Source of the DNA: Syngnathus acus
Taxonomy: Eukaryota > Chordata > Actinopteri > Syngnathiformes > Syngnathidae
Assembly (NCBI RefSeq): GCF_901709675.1
Contig: NC_051098.1
Coordinates: forward strand, 13,917,918-13,981,917
Direction of reading: 5' to 3'
DNA length: 64,000 nucleotides
Positions 1 through 13,090 of this stretch are shown piece after piece. The translations under genes were made by a program, and so were the position numbers. Below the pieces are notes generated by a model that worked only from the letters and a program-made list of their open reading frames with translations, had not been told where the DNA came from and ran no database searches. How positions within the stretch are numbered: position 1 is the stretch's first letter; every line of letters begins with the position of its first letter.

Positions 1-703
1 ATAGAGCTTCTATTATGGACCAACACGCAGATTAGTGAGCCTGTGTGTATAGCGACACTTGCTGACACCACAAATCAGTCAATGAACAATAATCTGAACA
101 CACACACACACTTCATTACTTGGACGTGATGACATCACACTGATGTATGCAGCTGATAAACAACAGGGGGCGGAGCTTAGGACCCACTCATAAACACACA
201 CCCTGATGATTTTGGTTAGGGTTTTTGTTACAATAATAATATCACAGTTGGTGAGTCCATAACTCATCCTTAATCAATATAAACACACACGCACACATCT
301 GGCAATTGACCATACACGGACAGATCAGACAGGAAACAGGAATGAGGCAAAGGAATGGCAAACAAACCCACACAGCCACACTCAATGTGTGTGTGTACGT
401 GTGTGAGAGAAAAGTAAACACGTTGCACACATGCACTGGAAAAAAAAGTTGATTTTACTCAATTGTACTTTGGCAAATGGTTGCACGAAATAAAACCATC
501 TGGATTCAGATGCGTTTGTAAGTAGGCTATACTCCAGCACTTTTTTTCAGTGCGCGCATATGAAAGCATGAAAAATACCTGCTGTCGCCTTCTTACATCT
601 CCCGTCTGTTGAATTTGTCTCCCCCTATAGGCACACACAGGAAGTGCAATTAAAACATTTTGCATTTTTAGCACATTAAGCTGTTTGTGTTGATGATGAT
701 TAG

Positions 704-1337
704 GAGGAGGACATGCCTGAAGAGGTAAACATCGACGATCTTCTCGACCTGAAGACTGACGCTGAGAGGACGCACCGACTGCAGGTGGCGCTATTTTACT
801 TCTTATTTACTTCTTATGACTCGTCCTTACTGAATGAAGTGTCCAGAATCAGAATTATAACGTGTTGTGTCCTTACGTGTGTGTGTTCATTCCAGGAGAT
901 TCTTCACTCGTGCAACAACAACACTGAGGTAAACAAAACATTCCATTTCATAACTTGTAATCATTTTGATGCACCAGATTAGCATACCTTCAAGTTCTTT
1001 TAGTTTTGTGACTTCACGCGGTAAATATTTTTGCGTTGTGTTGTGAGCAAAAAAAAAAAAAAAGGGCGTTGTGAAAAAAGATAAGATAAACCAAATCACA
1101 TAGCTTTGTCTCATAAAAATGTGTTAGCTTAATGCTAACACAGAATGCAAAACATCATAGATGGGCTAATGATATTACTGCATTGTGTGGTCTTGGCAGG
1201 TGTTCATCGCCGATTTGGTGGCCAAACTTCACGGCCTCCAAAAGCAGGAAGAGTTGCACAACGACGGCATCGACCTACCACAGCTCCACATCTACCCTGC
1301 CCGCCCCGGATCGGCCGACAGGGAGGTGCTGCATTGA
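704..1337 (+). CDS. PPP1R14-family protein phosphatase 1 inhibitor, 3' part (PPP1R14A/CPI-17-like)
   Basis: Three coding exons join in phase: 704-784, 896-928 and 1200-1337 (TGA). The first follows an AG acceptor and opens in frame, so the upstream exon or exons with the phospho-inhibitory segment lie before the window. The visible protein carries the family core MPEEVNIDDLLDL, then a helical stretch ending VAKLHGLQKQ, which resembles CPI-17 (MPDEINIDELLEL...LLAKLQGLHRQ) more than the B or C paralogues. Family members, when phosphorylated, inhibit the catalytic subunit of PP1/myosin phosphatase. The C-terminal tail (HNDGIDLPQLHIYPARPG...) does not match the human tail as I remember it. Paralogue assignment is inference; family assignment is firm. 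Confidence 0.8.
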
Positions 1338-1856
1338 AAAAGCAAATGTACAAGGGGTACAACTGTGATGTACCTCACCCCGGCCACCTGCCAGCAGGGA
1401 GCTGGACTACAAAACAAGCACGTCTAAATCCCACATCCATCCACCTCCAAATGTGTTGAGTTATTCCAAACACCTCAGCATCAACTGCACCTCCCAAAAG
1501 ACTCGCTCCCAAACCAGCAAGAACCTCAAAGCACACAGGAAGTGGACCATCAGAACTTGATGATTTAAAAGTATTCATTATGCTTGACAAACAATCTGAG
1601 CACTATTTTCTTTTCCTTCATTTTTACAGGTTTCATTTCCTGGTTTCGGTCAAACGCACATGGGCACACATTCTTCGAACTGTCAACGTATGATGTTAAG
1701 TCACAGACTTACTCAAGGCCGTTTGTGTATGTGCGTCTGTGAATGTGGGCTTGTTTGCAGCCACACTCACATGCGCGCACGCACGCACATAATGCACATA
1801 TTTTATACATAATACATTTGTGTGGTTCAGATTTTCCGTCTGTGTAAATGTTTTGA

Positions 1857-1862
1857 AATAAA
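1857..1862 (+). terminator. Poly(A) signal AATAAA for the PPP1R14-type gene
   Basis: AATAAA followed by an A-run, about 520 bp after the stop codon at 1337. No other gene on this strand lies between, so it is the likely 3' end signal. The A-run makes a chance match possible. Confidence 0.4.
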
Positions 1863-2530
1863 AAAAAAAAAAACTTTCACTTTGAAAGGATTCTAGTTGC
1901 ACTTTATGGTATTTTATTTTGTACTTCAGGCAAGAGTTTGGAACAATTGACCACAATGAATCAACTGGTTGACAGAAAAAAATAAACGTACAAAATATGA
2001 GAACATTAATTTGAAGTACATTCATTACTATTGCTTCTTGAGGTTTTACAGAGGAAACAGCACCACCTGGAGGTAGAATACTGTATTGCCAGTCACTTAA
2101 GTGTAAACGAGAATAGTATTAAAAAACGGTTGTATTTAATTTACGCTAATACATTTGTAATATGTTATAAACAGCTACATTGACATTAAAAATAAATAAA
2201 CAGTTGAATCAGTGAAGCTTGTTAACACCATTTAAATAATGATCATTGAATTGGCAGTTAAAAATAAACAGGTTTAATCAACAATTACTACTACTAATAA
2301 ATAATTCTGTGGGCAGGAAACGAGGACCAAAATAACCTGCAATCATGTCACTATACTTACATTTTCTTATGAATTCAACGTGAATTAATGATAAATTGAA
2401 ACAGAACAAATCTATTAGATGTCGATTAGCTTATTTTCTTCAAGTTGTGTGCTCGGAGTTCAGCTTAATTGGTTGTAAAGTGCAGTTAATTAAAAAATAG
2501 TGGCGTTCACCTGATGTCATTACCGCCATG

Positions 2531-3596
2531 TCACACTGAAACGGGGCCCACCTGAAACACGCAAACGTATAATATTCAAATGTTAAATTTAATATGACAT
2601 AGTTGAGTTAAAAATTAGAAACAAAATAGCTAATAAACAAGTTTTTTTTTGTATTTTTACAAATTATTATTTCTTATTTTTCAATTAATAATTAATTTGA
2701 ATAATTCATACATACCTTATTGTTACCCACACCGCGTCCCAAGACGACACCCAGCAAGGTATTGATGACGTTGGCGGCGCAGAGGAGGGCCTGCAGCCCA
2801 CTAGCGCCCCCTAGTATGCTAAAGAGAATTACATTCCACTGGACCACACTCTTGGGCTCCAAACATACCCCTGACCACAGACTTCTGTTGTATAGGTATC
2901 CGGCATCCCTGTAGTAATGCAATCGTAAATTGTGTGTGTGTGAGTGTGTGTGAGTGCGTGTGTGTGTGTGTGTTTGTCACCTGTCAGCGGTGGGTTGAAG
3001 TGGCACACCCCAGGCTGGTCCACTTGTAGTGTTGTAGAGACAATGAGGACCTTGGACCAGCCCTGTGAAGCTAACCAGACAACAGAAAGCAGAAGACAGC
3101 AGACATGCACACGAGTACAAGGCCTGACGCAACATCTGCATGCAACACACACACACACAAAACAACAATTACCATTACTACTGCTACTATTTCCATTACA
3201 CACTGCAGTGTTTGTTACCTGTGTCCTGAAGGCACAGCATCCCGCTGTGTGGCTGCTCTGCAAAAAAGCTCGAGCACCAAGCACAACCTGAAAATTAAAG
3301 CAACAATATGTTCTCCAGGTGGTTTGACAAGAGCCACAAGAACCTCAGAGGAGCCAAAACATCACAAGCAAGTCACACGGCAGCAACATGATAATGACCA
3401 GCCTGGCGTGTGGTCTCACCAAGAGTCCGGAGCTCCACAGTCCCGTGGCCCAGGAGGCCTCTCTGGTCACGTGACCTTCCAACAGGAAGTGGACCTTCAG
3501 CTCAGGCAGCAGCAGCAGGACGTTGGCCACAGCGCACACGGTCGCCAAGGCAACCAGAGCCACGCCTACGCAGCGCAGACACCTGGACACACACAT
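2531..3596 (-). CDS. L6-family tetraspan membrane protein (TM4SF1/4/5-like)
   Basis: Five minus-strand exons join in phase: 3596-3420, 3287-3219, 3135-2981, 2908-2716 and 2551-2531 (TGA), giving about 204 aa; L6 proteins are about 200 aa. The start MCVSRCLRCVGVALVAL closely parallels TM4SF5 (MCTGKCARCVGLSLITL). Exon 3 begins MLRQALYSC and ends its hydrophobic run at GLVQGPHC, like the third membrane segment plus GPxC of the family. Exon 4 holds YLYNRSLWSGVCLEPKSVV and the fourth membrane helix. An AG acceptor just 5' of the ATG (about 3605) suggests a non-coding first exon. Family members are plasma-membrane four-pass proteins that associate with integrins and tetraspanin domains. Human TM4SF20 lies near RHBDD1 on chromosome 2, but this sequence resembles TM4SF5/4 more than TM4SF20, so no symbol is given. 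Confidence 0.8.
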
Positions 3597-5936
3597 CCCA
3601 GGATCTGAAATACGCCACAGCAAAGCAATCTAGTGTCAGTAAAGTTTCACCAAATTCCTAATCCATATTTATGGTAAAAGTCCTCAATTAAAAAAACAAT
3701 TTTTTTTACTCATCCTTCATTTTATACTATTAAATTTTTTCCAATTCAAATCATGCCAGCCTCAAAATATTCTGCTCATTTCGGATATCCATTTATCACG
3801 TTTCCAAATTCCTACATTTTGAGAGTAAAATTTTAAATGTAAGACATAATTAAAGTATTAATTGCATGTCAATTCAGCCCTTCACCATTCACACACCATT
3901 TTTTCTCAAATGACATAAGTTCATAAATTATATTTGACATCGTTAGTATGAAATTTATGCGCAGGTCCACTCACCATTTGATGGATGTCCACGTCGGAGT
4001 GGATCGGAGGAGGAACCTGAGATGTATATATTAGGACACGCGCCCACATGAACATCCTTATAAGGATGCAGGAAAAGTCCGGTTTCCTTATAAGGAAACA
4101 GGAAGTGTTCGGCGGTCATAAATAACACAGGAGGAAACACTTCCATCACACTGCACTGCCCTACATTTGATCCATAAATACATAAAGCAATTCATCGTAC
4201 TCAAAAATTAAATATACGTTATAGTATCTGAAATGAAGGCAAAAAGCATGCAAAAAAAGCAACAAAAATATTTGCTAAATTTGATGCATGGACCAAATTA
4301 AAGCAACAATATGTAACAAAACAGCTGAAAAGCTGTTGCATTTCAATCATTGACCTTGCTGAGACAACTGGAGATGACCTACTTTCATCATTTCAAATAT
4401 TTGGTAGACCAGCCTAGATGACTCTTGCACTGTTAGCGCTAGCATCAGCATCACCATAACAGATGCTAAAAATAAGGATGAAGCTTGAAAATAGATACTT
4501 CCTGTTTTTTTATTTTCAGTTCTTCTTAAATTGTATCACTAAAGTTCGAGTCATGTCAGAGCAGCAAAGGCCCCTGGGAAAAACCATACCACATATTTGA
4601 CACTTGGTTCACTTAGTGACGGCACCAGAGGCAACCTCAGCAATGTGGTTCTTCGCTGTTAATGTCACATATGACCAAGTAGGAAGTGGCAGAATATCAC
4701 ATTTATGACGCAGATATTTTTAGGCTTACCTCAGCAAATGGCAGTCTTTCATAATAAATTTTAATCAAAAAGATTGCTTACTGGTCTGTTTTTTCAGTTT
4801 ACACTGAGAAATAATCTGGTCTTCCATACAAATATTTTTTTTACAAATAAAGCAAGGGAAATTTCTCTGAAAATTAAACATAGGTGATTTCCTGACAAAC
4901 CTTATCTTTTTAAATTCGACACATGTGTTGAGTGTTTATTTTGTGAAGTGTCCCCTGAAACAAATGCTGGAAAGCTCAAGTGTTTATTTATTTATTGACT
5001 CTGAAGTCACTCTAAAATTAATGTACTGTTGAGTTTCGTTCCCCATGCGAATTTAATAATTGTAGTAAACTTTAATTTACACAAAACTAAATGTAATCAT
5101 TCAAAACCTATTTTCTTACATTTTTAACTGGAATCCAACCTGGTGCGTCCCCTCTTTGCTGACGTCACTCCTCACTCAACTGGCCCCGCCCCCACACACA
5201 CCCAACAATGAACAAACATTTCAATATTATTGCTTTTTGCGCTTTGTTTAACGTTTTTATTTAAAATCACCCTAGTATCGACTGTGTATTATATATTTGT
5301 CAGTTTTCTGATTATTTGAGACGTTTAATGAAAGATTGTTTAAAAAAAAAAAAAATTACGACGCGCACTTCCTGTATTTGTCGTCACAAGTTTGGAAGCA
5401 GCGTCAGTTTGGACACTTCTCATTAGCATTAGCAAGAAACGAAGAAACAACACAGAAACGAAAGTAGGTCAGTTTTGCGTACTGCGCCAGGGACATGTAG
5501 CCTTACATTTGTTGTGTTTCTTTCGTCTGTACACGCCCTGCTTAATAACTTGTCATGTAAACGTAAATACAAATTGAATACATTATAACGATCCGTCCAT
5601 TGAAAACAAGCGTTACTAAGCATTAATATCAGTGTCATTACACGGTGATGAAACGCAGTGTTCATTTCCACGCTGTCACTGCAGCTCGGAACTTGTGGCG
5701 GAAAAGCGTGAGGAAATAGAAAGTTTAAACATCCGTCATAAAAGTGGAACAAGCCAAAACTTTAAGCACATCGTGAATAATCTAAAGAACGTAGCCGTAA
5801 CATTTACTTGAATATGACTTGTTTTTGTAACGCTATTACATTTGCATTGCATCAGTCACGTGTAGCTGATGATGACGTATGACAGCTGGCATTTTGTATT
5901 GATGCTCCGAAGCAGATAGAGTCGCTACTTTAGAAG

Positions 5937-7628
5937 ATGCGGGGCCGCCACAGAAGCTCGCATCTCGGCCTTCTGCTGCTGTTCTCGCAGCTCTACCAGG
6001 TGGGCTTAGACAACATCCCCCCTGTCACCCTGGCCGTGCTGGGCCTCAACGCCTACCTTTTCCTGTTCCCTGCGGCTCCACTGATGAAGGTACTCGACGC
6101 ATGTTTATCCGATTCAAATTTAGATTGACTTGAATGCAGCACATTTCCAGAAAGTTAGCAATACTGAAAATGTGACAAACGTTTTGGCTCACCCTCTCCA
6201 TAGGCATGCGTGAGCGTCCATCAGGCGTATTGGTCGGGCGAGTGGCGCCGCCTCCTTCTGTCTCCTTTCCACCACGCCGACGACATGCACCTCTACTTCA
6301 ACATGGTGTCGTTCGTCATGAAGGGCATCCGCCTGGAGCGTCGTCTGGGCGCCGTTTGGTTCGCGTACGTGCTGGCTGTCTTCTCGCTGCTCACCGGCGC
6401 GCTCTACCTGGCGCTGGAGGCGGGGCTCACCCATCTCACTGATGACCAGTCGTACAGCGCCGCCTGTGCTGTTGGATTCTCAGGTCGGACTTCTACACAA
6501 ACAGACAAACGAGAATCATTGACTGAATTTACCACAATGAACAAACTAAATCAGTAATACACAACTACATCACATGTAACCTTGAAATATTAGCAGAGAT
6601 TAGCAATTTGTTGCTGTTTTTGACCCATTGAACGAATGAAAAATAATATATAATATTTATATTTTCTATGAACATTTGTTTTAGGGGTGATTTTTTCACT
6701 GAAAGTCCTGAATAACTACTACCATCCCGGCAGCTTGACATACGTGATGGGCTTCCCTGTGTCCAACCGCTACGCCAGCTGGGTGGAGCTGGTCCTCATC
6801 CACATCACAGCACCAGGGTGAGTTGTGTTTGCAATGGAGTCAAAACGCCAGCAGGGGGCAGCGTTAACCTTTCTTACTCCTCCTCACCAGGACGTCCCTG
6901 ATTGGTCACCTTGCGGGTATCCTGGTGGGCCTCCTTTACACTGCCGGACCATTGAAGAAGATGATGAAGATGTGTGCTGGTGAGCTTGAGCATGGGAACA
7001 CTATAAATGAATAAATTAAGTATCAGATAATGGATGGATGGATGGATACTATACATGCTCATCTCATCAGGGTTGATGTCATCTCGCACCTTCATGCCCA
7101 GAACGCACTTCACGTCCTCAGGTAAAACACTCACCACGTTATCGATTTTTGAATTTTTATAACACTATACCTGTCACTCTGTGTAGGCTACAGCGGTAGA
7201 AGCTCCAGAAGCGATCAGCACACGGCGGATGATGGGGCGTCAAGGTACACGGGCGGAATGACGGAGGAGGAGCAGCTGGCGGCGGCCATCAGGAACAGTC
7301 TTCATGGCACAGGTGGCTATAGAGCAATATATTCTTACTGTTACGGCAGTACCAACATTTCCATTTTTCACCAAGAGCGATTAGCGCTAGATGCTAATTT
7401 GGGCTTAAATACCAAACACTAATTAGCTAGTAGGCTAAAACACTCAATAGCGTGTCGCATAAAAGCAAACACGAGACTTTGTTGACGCTAACGACCTAGC
7501 TAATGTGTTTTTCAGCACGCCACGGTGATGGTTCGCCTCAGTTTGCCGCCCCACCTCCATATGGCTTCCGCTTAACGGATGAGGAGCTCCGTGCCAGGAG
7601 GCTGATGCGATTGGACGCGTTCACGTGA
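5937..7628 (+). CDS. rhbdd1: Rhomboid domain-containing protein 1 (RHBDL4), ER intramembrane protease
   Basis: Seven exons: 5937-6089, 6204-6483, 6685-6817, 6891-6979, 7071-7121, 7187-7312 and 7516-7628 (TGA), joining in phase to 314 aa (human about 315). Serine-protease rhomboid cleaving membrane proteins in ER-associated degradation. Catalytic serine sits in AVGFSG (codon split at the 6483/6685 junction) and catalytic histidine in GHLAGILVG (exon 4). LLLSPFHHADDMHLYFNM matches the conserved second-helix region. The cytosolic tail has a ubiquitin-interacting motif (TEEEQLAAAIRNSL, exon 6) and a C-terminal p97/VCP-binding motif (RARRLMRL, exon 7), both defining features of RHBDL4. The sequence upstream of the ATG is intergenic; the N-terminus MRGRHRSSHLGLLLL aligns with the human start. 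Confidence 0.95.
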
Positions 7629-7777
7629 AAAAGAAAAGAAGAAGAGGAGCTCAGATCTTTTGAGAACGTTGGAAGCTTTGGCCTTTTGGAAACTTTTTAA
7701 TAGATGGATGTTTGTGAAGCACTTTTTTCTATTCCTACATTTTTTGTCTTTTTATTTATTTACTCACGGTGACTGTC

Positions 7778-7783
7778 AATAAA
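7778..7783 (+). terminator. Poly(A) signal of rhbdd1
   Basis: AATAAA about 150 bp after the rhbdd1 stop codon, with a second AATAAA just downstream. T-rich sequence follows. Good candidate 3' end. Confidence 0.6.
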
Positions 7784-8334
7784 CATTTGTAATAAAAATC
7801 GTTTTGTTGTCCCATTCAAGGTGCAAAAAAGCATACGTTTGAAACATCCAAACACAAAATCTCCCTACAACAGTTCCCGGTGACCCAAGACTTAAAAATC
7901 AGTTCATTGTAAGGTAAAAAAAAAAAAAAGCAAAATATGGAGCTGAGTTATTGACATTTGGACTCGCGCTTAGTAATTAGTTTCTTCTCTTCAGTGGAAC
8001 TTCCTGTTTGGTGAGGTGACACGTCAAGTGTAACGTCAGTTTCTGGCTAATTATGAATAGAATTGTTGCCGGTGAGCAATGATAATCAACTTCCATCCAG
8101 ATTAATACCTGCAGATAAGGTGGTGTCTGTTTGGGGTCAAGAGGAGGTCTTAACACACACACGTATAAAATTGTATTACGCATACATGCAAGAGGTGTGG
8201 CTTCATCTCATTTCTGACATTCTCAAAGACACCCTCTCTGCTAATTTGACTTGGGTGTGTAAAATGTGACTTGACTCGACTCACCAACACACACCTCATC
8301 CAGTTGGTTTGCTTTCACACGCGTCGCCACCGTC

Positions 8335-11300
8335 ATGGGTTTCAAGTCAAGAAAATGGATGCTCTTACTCTTGCTCAACATGCTGGGACTGGTGGCACTC
8401 TTCTTTCTGTCCAATACCAAATGGACCCACAATGGCCGTCCGGTTCCGGATGTTACTAGGTTGATGGAGAAGAGACCGCTGATAGAGCCGGTGACTGAAC
8501 AAGAACGGGAGACGACGACAATGGAGCCGGAGAGAACCGGTGAGAGCGTCCTGGACAGTCTGAAGGAGCGGCTCCGTTACCTGGAGGACATCGTGTTCAA
8601 ACACCTGAGCGGTAGGACTCAACCAATCCTGACAATAAAACCAAAGCTCAGTCCTTTTTTAACTTTACTTAGCTATTCCAACTAATTTGAGTTATTTATA
8701 ACCCAGTCGTTTTAGACAAGCCAAGGTAGAATTTTACATGTATGTTGTTGAGTACAATTACCGATTTTCACTTGTCTGCATCATGGGTTGTGTTGTGTTC
8801 AGGTCTTTCCAAAACTCTGGGTCTGGTTGAGGGCTTCGATGCTCCAGGCGCAGACGGTGTTCCCTTTACGCTGTCTCCTAAAGACCAAATCCAATCGGAA
8901 ATCCAGAAGGACAAGTACGGCTATGATGCCATCATGAGCGACAAGATCTCGCTGGATCGAACTATACCAGACTTCAGACCCAGCAAGTGAGTACACATCC
9001 GCCACTGAAAAGGAAAAAAAAAATCAATTTCTGCTACTGATAATAGGTGTGTGTTTGCGTGTAGATGCAAAGAGTACACCTACCCGACAGAGCTCCCCCA
9101 GATCGCCCTTATCTTTATCTTCGTCAACGAGGCCCTGTCCGTCATCCTGCGCTCCCTCCACTCAGCTGTCAATCACACACCGGCACACCTGCTCAAGGAA
9201 ATCATCCTGGTAGATGACTGCAGCGATGACGGTATGGACTAGCTTTTAAGACCCTTTTCTTAGATCAGGACAGAGCAGGTTACAAAACAGGCATAGTGAT
9301 CATGAACCAACACGCTAGCAATATGTCTGAAATCAAGAGACAATCAGCAAAAGAAACATTTTGACATCATAACTTGAGCTTTACTAGGGCTTGTGAGTGT
9401 TCCCATAGCTTTGTAATGTTTTGATATGCAAACAAAAGGACAAGTTTGCCTTGTTTTTAATGACTGTCACGCCTTGGTTGTGATTATACTTCATCAGCTC
9501 CAGGCGCTAACAGAATCTTTCAAACGTACTTTATTCACACTGGACAAATGACATCAAATCTGATTTGCATAAAAATGTGACACTTCTGCTTCACAAATCA
9601 GTTAAGTTGGCGAATCCACAGCGCCTGTGACATCTGGTGCCAGCAGGGGGCGCTGAACTTGCCCAAGAAGATGATATTTCTATTTTGTTGTGTTGAAGAG
9701 GATCTGAAAGGACCGTTGGAGGAGTACGTGAATAAGCGCTACCCTGGTCTGGTTAAGATCATCAGGAACAAAAAGAGGGAGGGTCTTATACGGGCCAGGA
9801 TTGCGGGGTGGAACGCGGCCACCGCCGACGTCACAGGGTTTTTTGATGCCCACATGGAGTTCACTCCTTTCTGGTGAGGCAAATTAGTTTACAAGTTAGT
9901 TTCAACCAAGTGTGTTGCTAACCAAACCATGTGATTCCTCTCCAATCAGGGCGGAGCCGGTTCTGACCCGAATCAAGGAGGACCGCACCAGGATCATCTT
10001 GCCGGCTATCGACAACGTCGAGCACGATACCTTTGGGTTGAAGACCTATGGGCAGCCGGCCCATGGCTACGACTGGCAGCTGTGGTGTAAATACATGAGT
10101 CCTTCGAAAACATGGAAGGCCCTGAATGACGACACCGTCCCCATCAGGTGGGCCGGATTACTACGTGGAACCTAAAATGTATTCCTATTTAAAATGTCGT
10201 AGAAAAAAAGTCATTGTAAACCTGTCTTTTGGGGTCACTTGACAGAAGTCCCTCTATGATTGGCTGCTCCTTCGTGGTAGACCGGGTTTACTTTGGTGAG
10301 CTGGGCCTGTTTGACCCTGGAATGGAAATCTATGGGGGAGAGAACGTGGAACTGGGCATCAGGGTTAGTATCTCATATGGTTTCACTCCCCAGCCCCAAG
10401 CCAAAAACTTCAGGGACAATCATATAGCATTGGATAGTTAGTTAGCAGCTGGTCCTGGATGTTAATGTAGTAGTTTAGATCCTCACTCCGTGTGCCATCT
10501 TGTCAAACATCATAAACAAGATGGATTGAAAATGTTAAAAGCATAACAAGCCGTTCTAGCTAGCTAGTGGCTAGCACAAATGCAAATCTGGTAGTCTACA
10601 TTCACCATCTTGTCAAGCATCACAAACAAGGTGAACTGAAAAAGTAAAACACTTACGAGCCAGTGTAGCTAGCTAGTGGCTAGCACAAATGAAACGTAGT
10701 AGTCAACATTCACTCAGTGCTTTCTTGTCAAGCATCAAAAACAAGATAAGCTAAAATGCAGCACACAATTATAATCATTGTTCACAAGAAGTGGTCAGGC
10801 AACATTTTGGTCAAATTTTGCTCGACTGCCTTTTCTGCAGGTGTGGACGTGCGGCGGTAGCATGGAGATGCTGCCGTGCTCACGCGTGGCTCATATCACA
10901 CGCAGGAAGAAACCTTACCTGAAAGATTCCCTAGCGGTCATCATGCGGCGCAACGGTCTTCGCGTGGCGGAGGTTTGGATGGATGAATACAAACTCAACT
11001 TCTACATGGCCTGGAACATTCCCATGGAGGTAACACCCACACATCCAATTAAAATACTCGACTAATTCTAACTTGATGTGATATCTGGTCCAGGGTCACG
11101 GTATCGACTATGGAAATGTCACAGCGAGGGTGGAACTCCGGAAGAGACTGCAGTGTAAGAACTTCAAGTGGTACCTGGACAACGTTTACCCTGAAATGAG
11201 GACGCACCAAAACACTCTCCTCTACGGCATGGTGAGGCCAACACAATTTTGTGACGTCAATGGGTCTGAAATATGTGGTTCTAGTATGACTGCAGTGGGA

Positions 11301-12011
11301 CAGAATCTCTAGAACAAGTCTGTCTTTTAAGTGTCACTGGAGAGAAGATATTGAACCAAAATGGCCGACTTCATGTGTCTATATTGGCTTGGTATCTTGA
11401 CTTTTTTGTGGGTTGACACGTCAGCCAATTTTGGCTCAGAGATGAAAGATGGCTTCATTTCAGATGTACAACTTCAACGCCACTAACCTGTGTTTGGACC
11501 AGGGTGACCCGATGGGGCACACCGTCATTCTGTACAGTTGCCATGGTTGGGGTCCTCAGGTGCCTAGCATATCACAACACAATTTTTCAGGGGAGTCATT
11601 TGTTTCAAAAGAACTTATGCACTCGTTCCACAGTTGGTGCGCTACAACACAATCAATCAGCTGTTCCTGGGCCAGCTAGGCAACAGCTTCACAGACACCC
11701 GCTGCATAGCCGACATTCTCCCAAACACTGAAGTGCAGCTCCTTGATTGCGAAACGGTGCAAAAGATTACGATGACAAAGTGGAATTTCAAACAGGTAAC
11801 GTGTACTTTGTTTTTGTGATGTCATATTTGACAGTTTGGACTCAAAAGTGTGTCAATCTTGTTCCCTATGCAGGGTCAGCCGATCCAAAACATCGGCACG
11901 GGACGGTGCATGGAGGTGGTGCCCATTCCAACCGACCCGTTCTTCAAGGTAGTAATGCAGAAATGCTCGGGCCAGAGGTGGAATTTGACAATTCCCGCCG
12001 TAAGTTTCTGA
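8335..12011 (+). CDS. Polypeptide GalNAc-transferase 17-like, upstream tandem copy
   Basis: Eleven exons: 8335-8611, 8803-8986, 9065-9231, 9699-9873, 9950-10147, 10246-10363, 10841-11029, 11094-11231, 11464-11559, 11634-11795 and 11874-12011 (TGA); 613 aa in phase. Type II Golgi protein: short cytosolic tail (MGFKSRKW), leucine-rich membrane anchor, coiled stem with [22 protein letters not shown] catalytic domain, then a ricin-type lectin domain (exons 9-11; CLDQGD and CSGQRW). The family initiates mucin-type O-glycosylation. Metal site reads DAH (exon 4 end) instead of the usual DSH; YGGEN replaces WGGEN and VAHI replaces VGHV, all typical of the GALNT8/9/17/18 subfamily. N-terminus and stem are diverged from the downstream copy. 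No CpG-rich promoter is visible. Confidence 0.9.
10496..10745 (+). repeat. Degenerate 110-115 bp tandem repeat in intron 6 of the upstream galnt17-like gene
   Basis: The block TCTTGTCAAACATCATAAAC recurs with few changes at about 10498, 10608 and 10723. The first two units are followed by AGCTAGCTAGTGGCTAGC and CACAAATG. About 2.3 copies are present. It lies wholly within the intron 10364-10840. Confidence 0.8.
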
Positions 12012-12419
12012 GTTGTTGCTGTTCCTGGACTGTAGGGCATCTTTTATATTTCATATTTATTGTGTGTGCACTTGAGATCACATTTAACTCTTCCTTGATT
12101 TTATTACCATGCAAGCTTGTTTATTATTTGGTCATATTTGTACATCAGTGATTTTTTTTAGATTGTTTGGCTTCTCTTTACACAAAGTTTCAAACACATC
12201 AATGTTTGTCATCAGTAGAAACCAGGGAAGGGGGGCAACGTACACAATGCGTTTTATATTGTACAAAATTAAATATCATTTGCAGTTATCATGAACTGCT
12301 GAACTGAAATGACCATTTTCTGACTTTGTGACATCACCCGCCGTATTCTCTCGTTTTGTATAAAAAAAAAAAAAAAACATCTAGCATACGTACGTACCAA
12401 TGCATATAATTTTGACATA

Positions 12420-13090
12420 ACACCGCCCTATAATCTGATTAGTCAACACGGATTCACTCATCACGCGCATCATCTGAGAAGCGCGCGGGCGGGCGTGTGT
12501 TGCGGTCTGCTCGACGCGCACGGAAGCTGCTCCCGTGCACGCGCATGATCATCCTCGCCTTCATCATCACTGGCGACGACGGAAGTGAATTCGAACATCA
12601 CCACAAGCTTTGACACGTTGTCGCTGATACCGGTACGGAGGAGGGAACATCTGCTGTCCGCCTGAGAGCGCTGACCCGCGCGCGGAATGCCTTAATCAAC
12701 GCCGCAACGGTAAACGACGCCGAACCACGACGGAGCATCTTCACTAAAAATCAATGTCGATCACCGTTTCCCTGCAGCCGTCACACGCTCGCCGCACCGA
12801 GTTCCCTTCGTGTTCTGCTAGTGGCCGGAACCGAACCCGCCCTGGCTGTCCATGGCTATTTTGAGAAGATGGAGGTTTCTGCTGGTGCTCAACGTGCTCG
12901 CGCTGGCCGGGATCATGACGCTGTGGAGCCGCTGCAGTAGCGCGCGCAAGCCTGTGGTCCGCGTGGCTACTCCGGACGCTCCAGACGCCGAGCGTACGAG
13001 GGCGAGTCGGGCCAACGGAACCGCCAGCCACCAAGTGCTGCTCGATAGGCTCAGCTCGCTGGAGGACGTCGTTTACCGACAGTTAAACGG
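12420..13090. promoter_or_regulatory. CpG-rich promoter region of galnt17 (downstream copy)
   Basis: Dense CpG and GC-rich sequence starts near 12470 (GCGCGCGGGCGGGCGTG) and runs through exon 1, in contrast to AT-rich flanks. It surrounds the start codon at 12852. No TATA box is evident. Interpreted as a CpG-type promoter plus 5' UTR. Confidence 0.55.

Noticed and set aside
1-700. First exon of the PPP1R14-type gene within 1-700
   Set aside because: No segment encodes the expected RRHARVTVKY-like phosphorylation region; it must lie upstream of the window. The stretch holds only CA/GT-rich sequence.
4040-4105. Hairpin-like CCTTATAAGG repeats
   Set aside because: Short duplicated palindrome without further context; not enough to call an element.
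5392-5577. Short plus-strand frame upstream of rhbdd1
   Set aside because: No similarity and no conserved context; could at most be an upstream untranslated exon.
8335-12011. Upstream galnt copy as a pseudogene
   Set aside because: All eleven exons are open, phases agree, splice sites are canonical and catalytic and lectin motifs are retained.
12744-13034. Minus-strand frame opposite galnt17 exon 1
   Set aside because: High-GC shadow; the plus strand encodes the GALNT17 signal anchor and stem.
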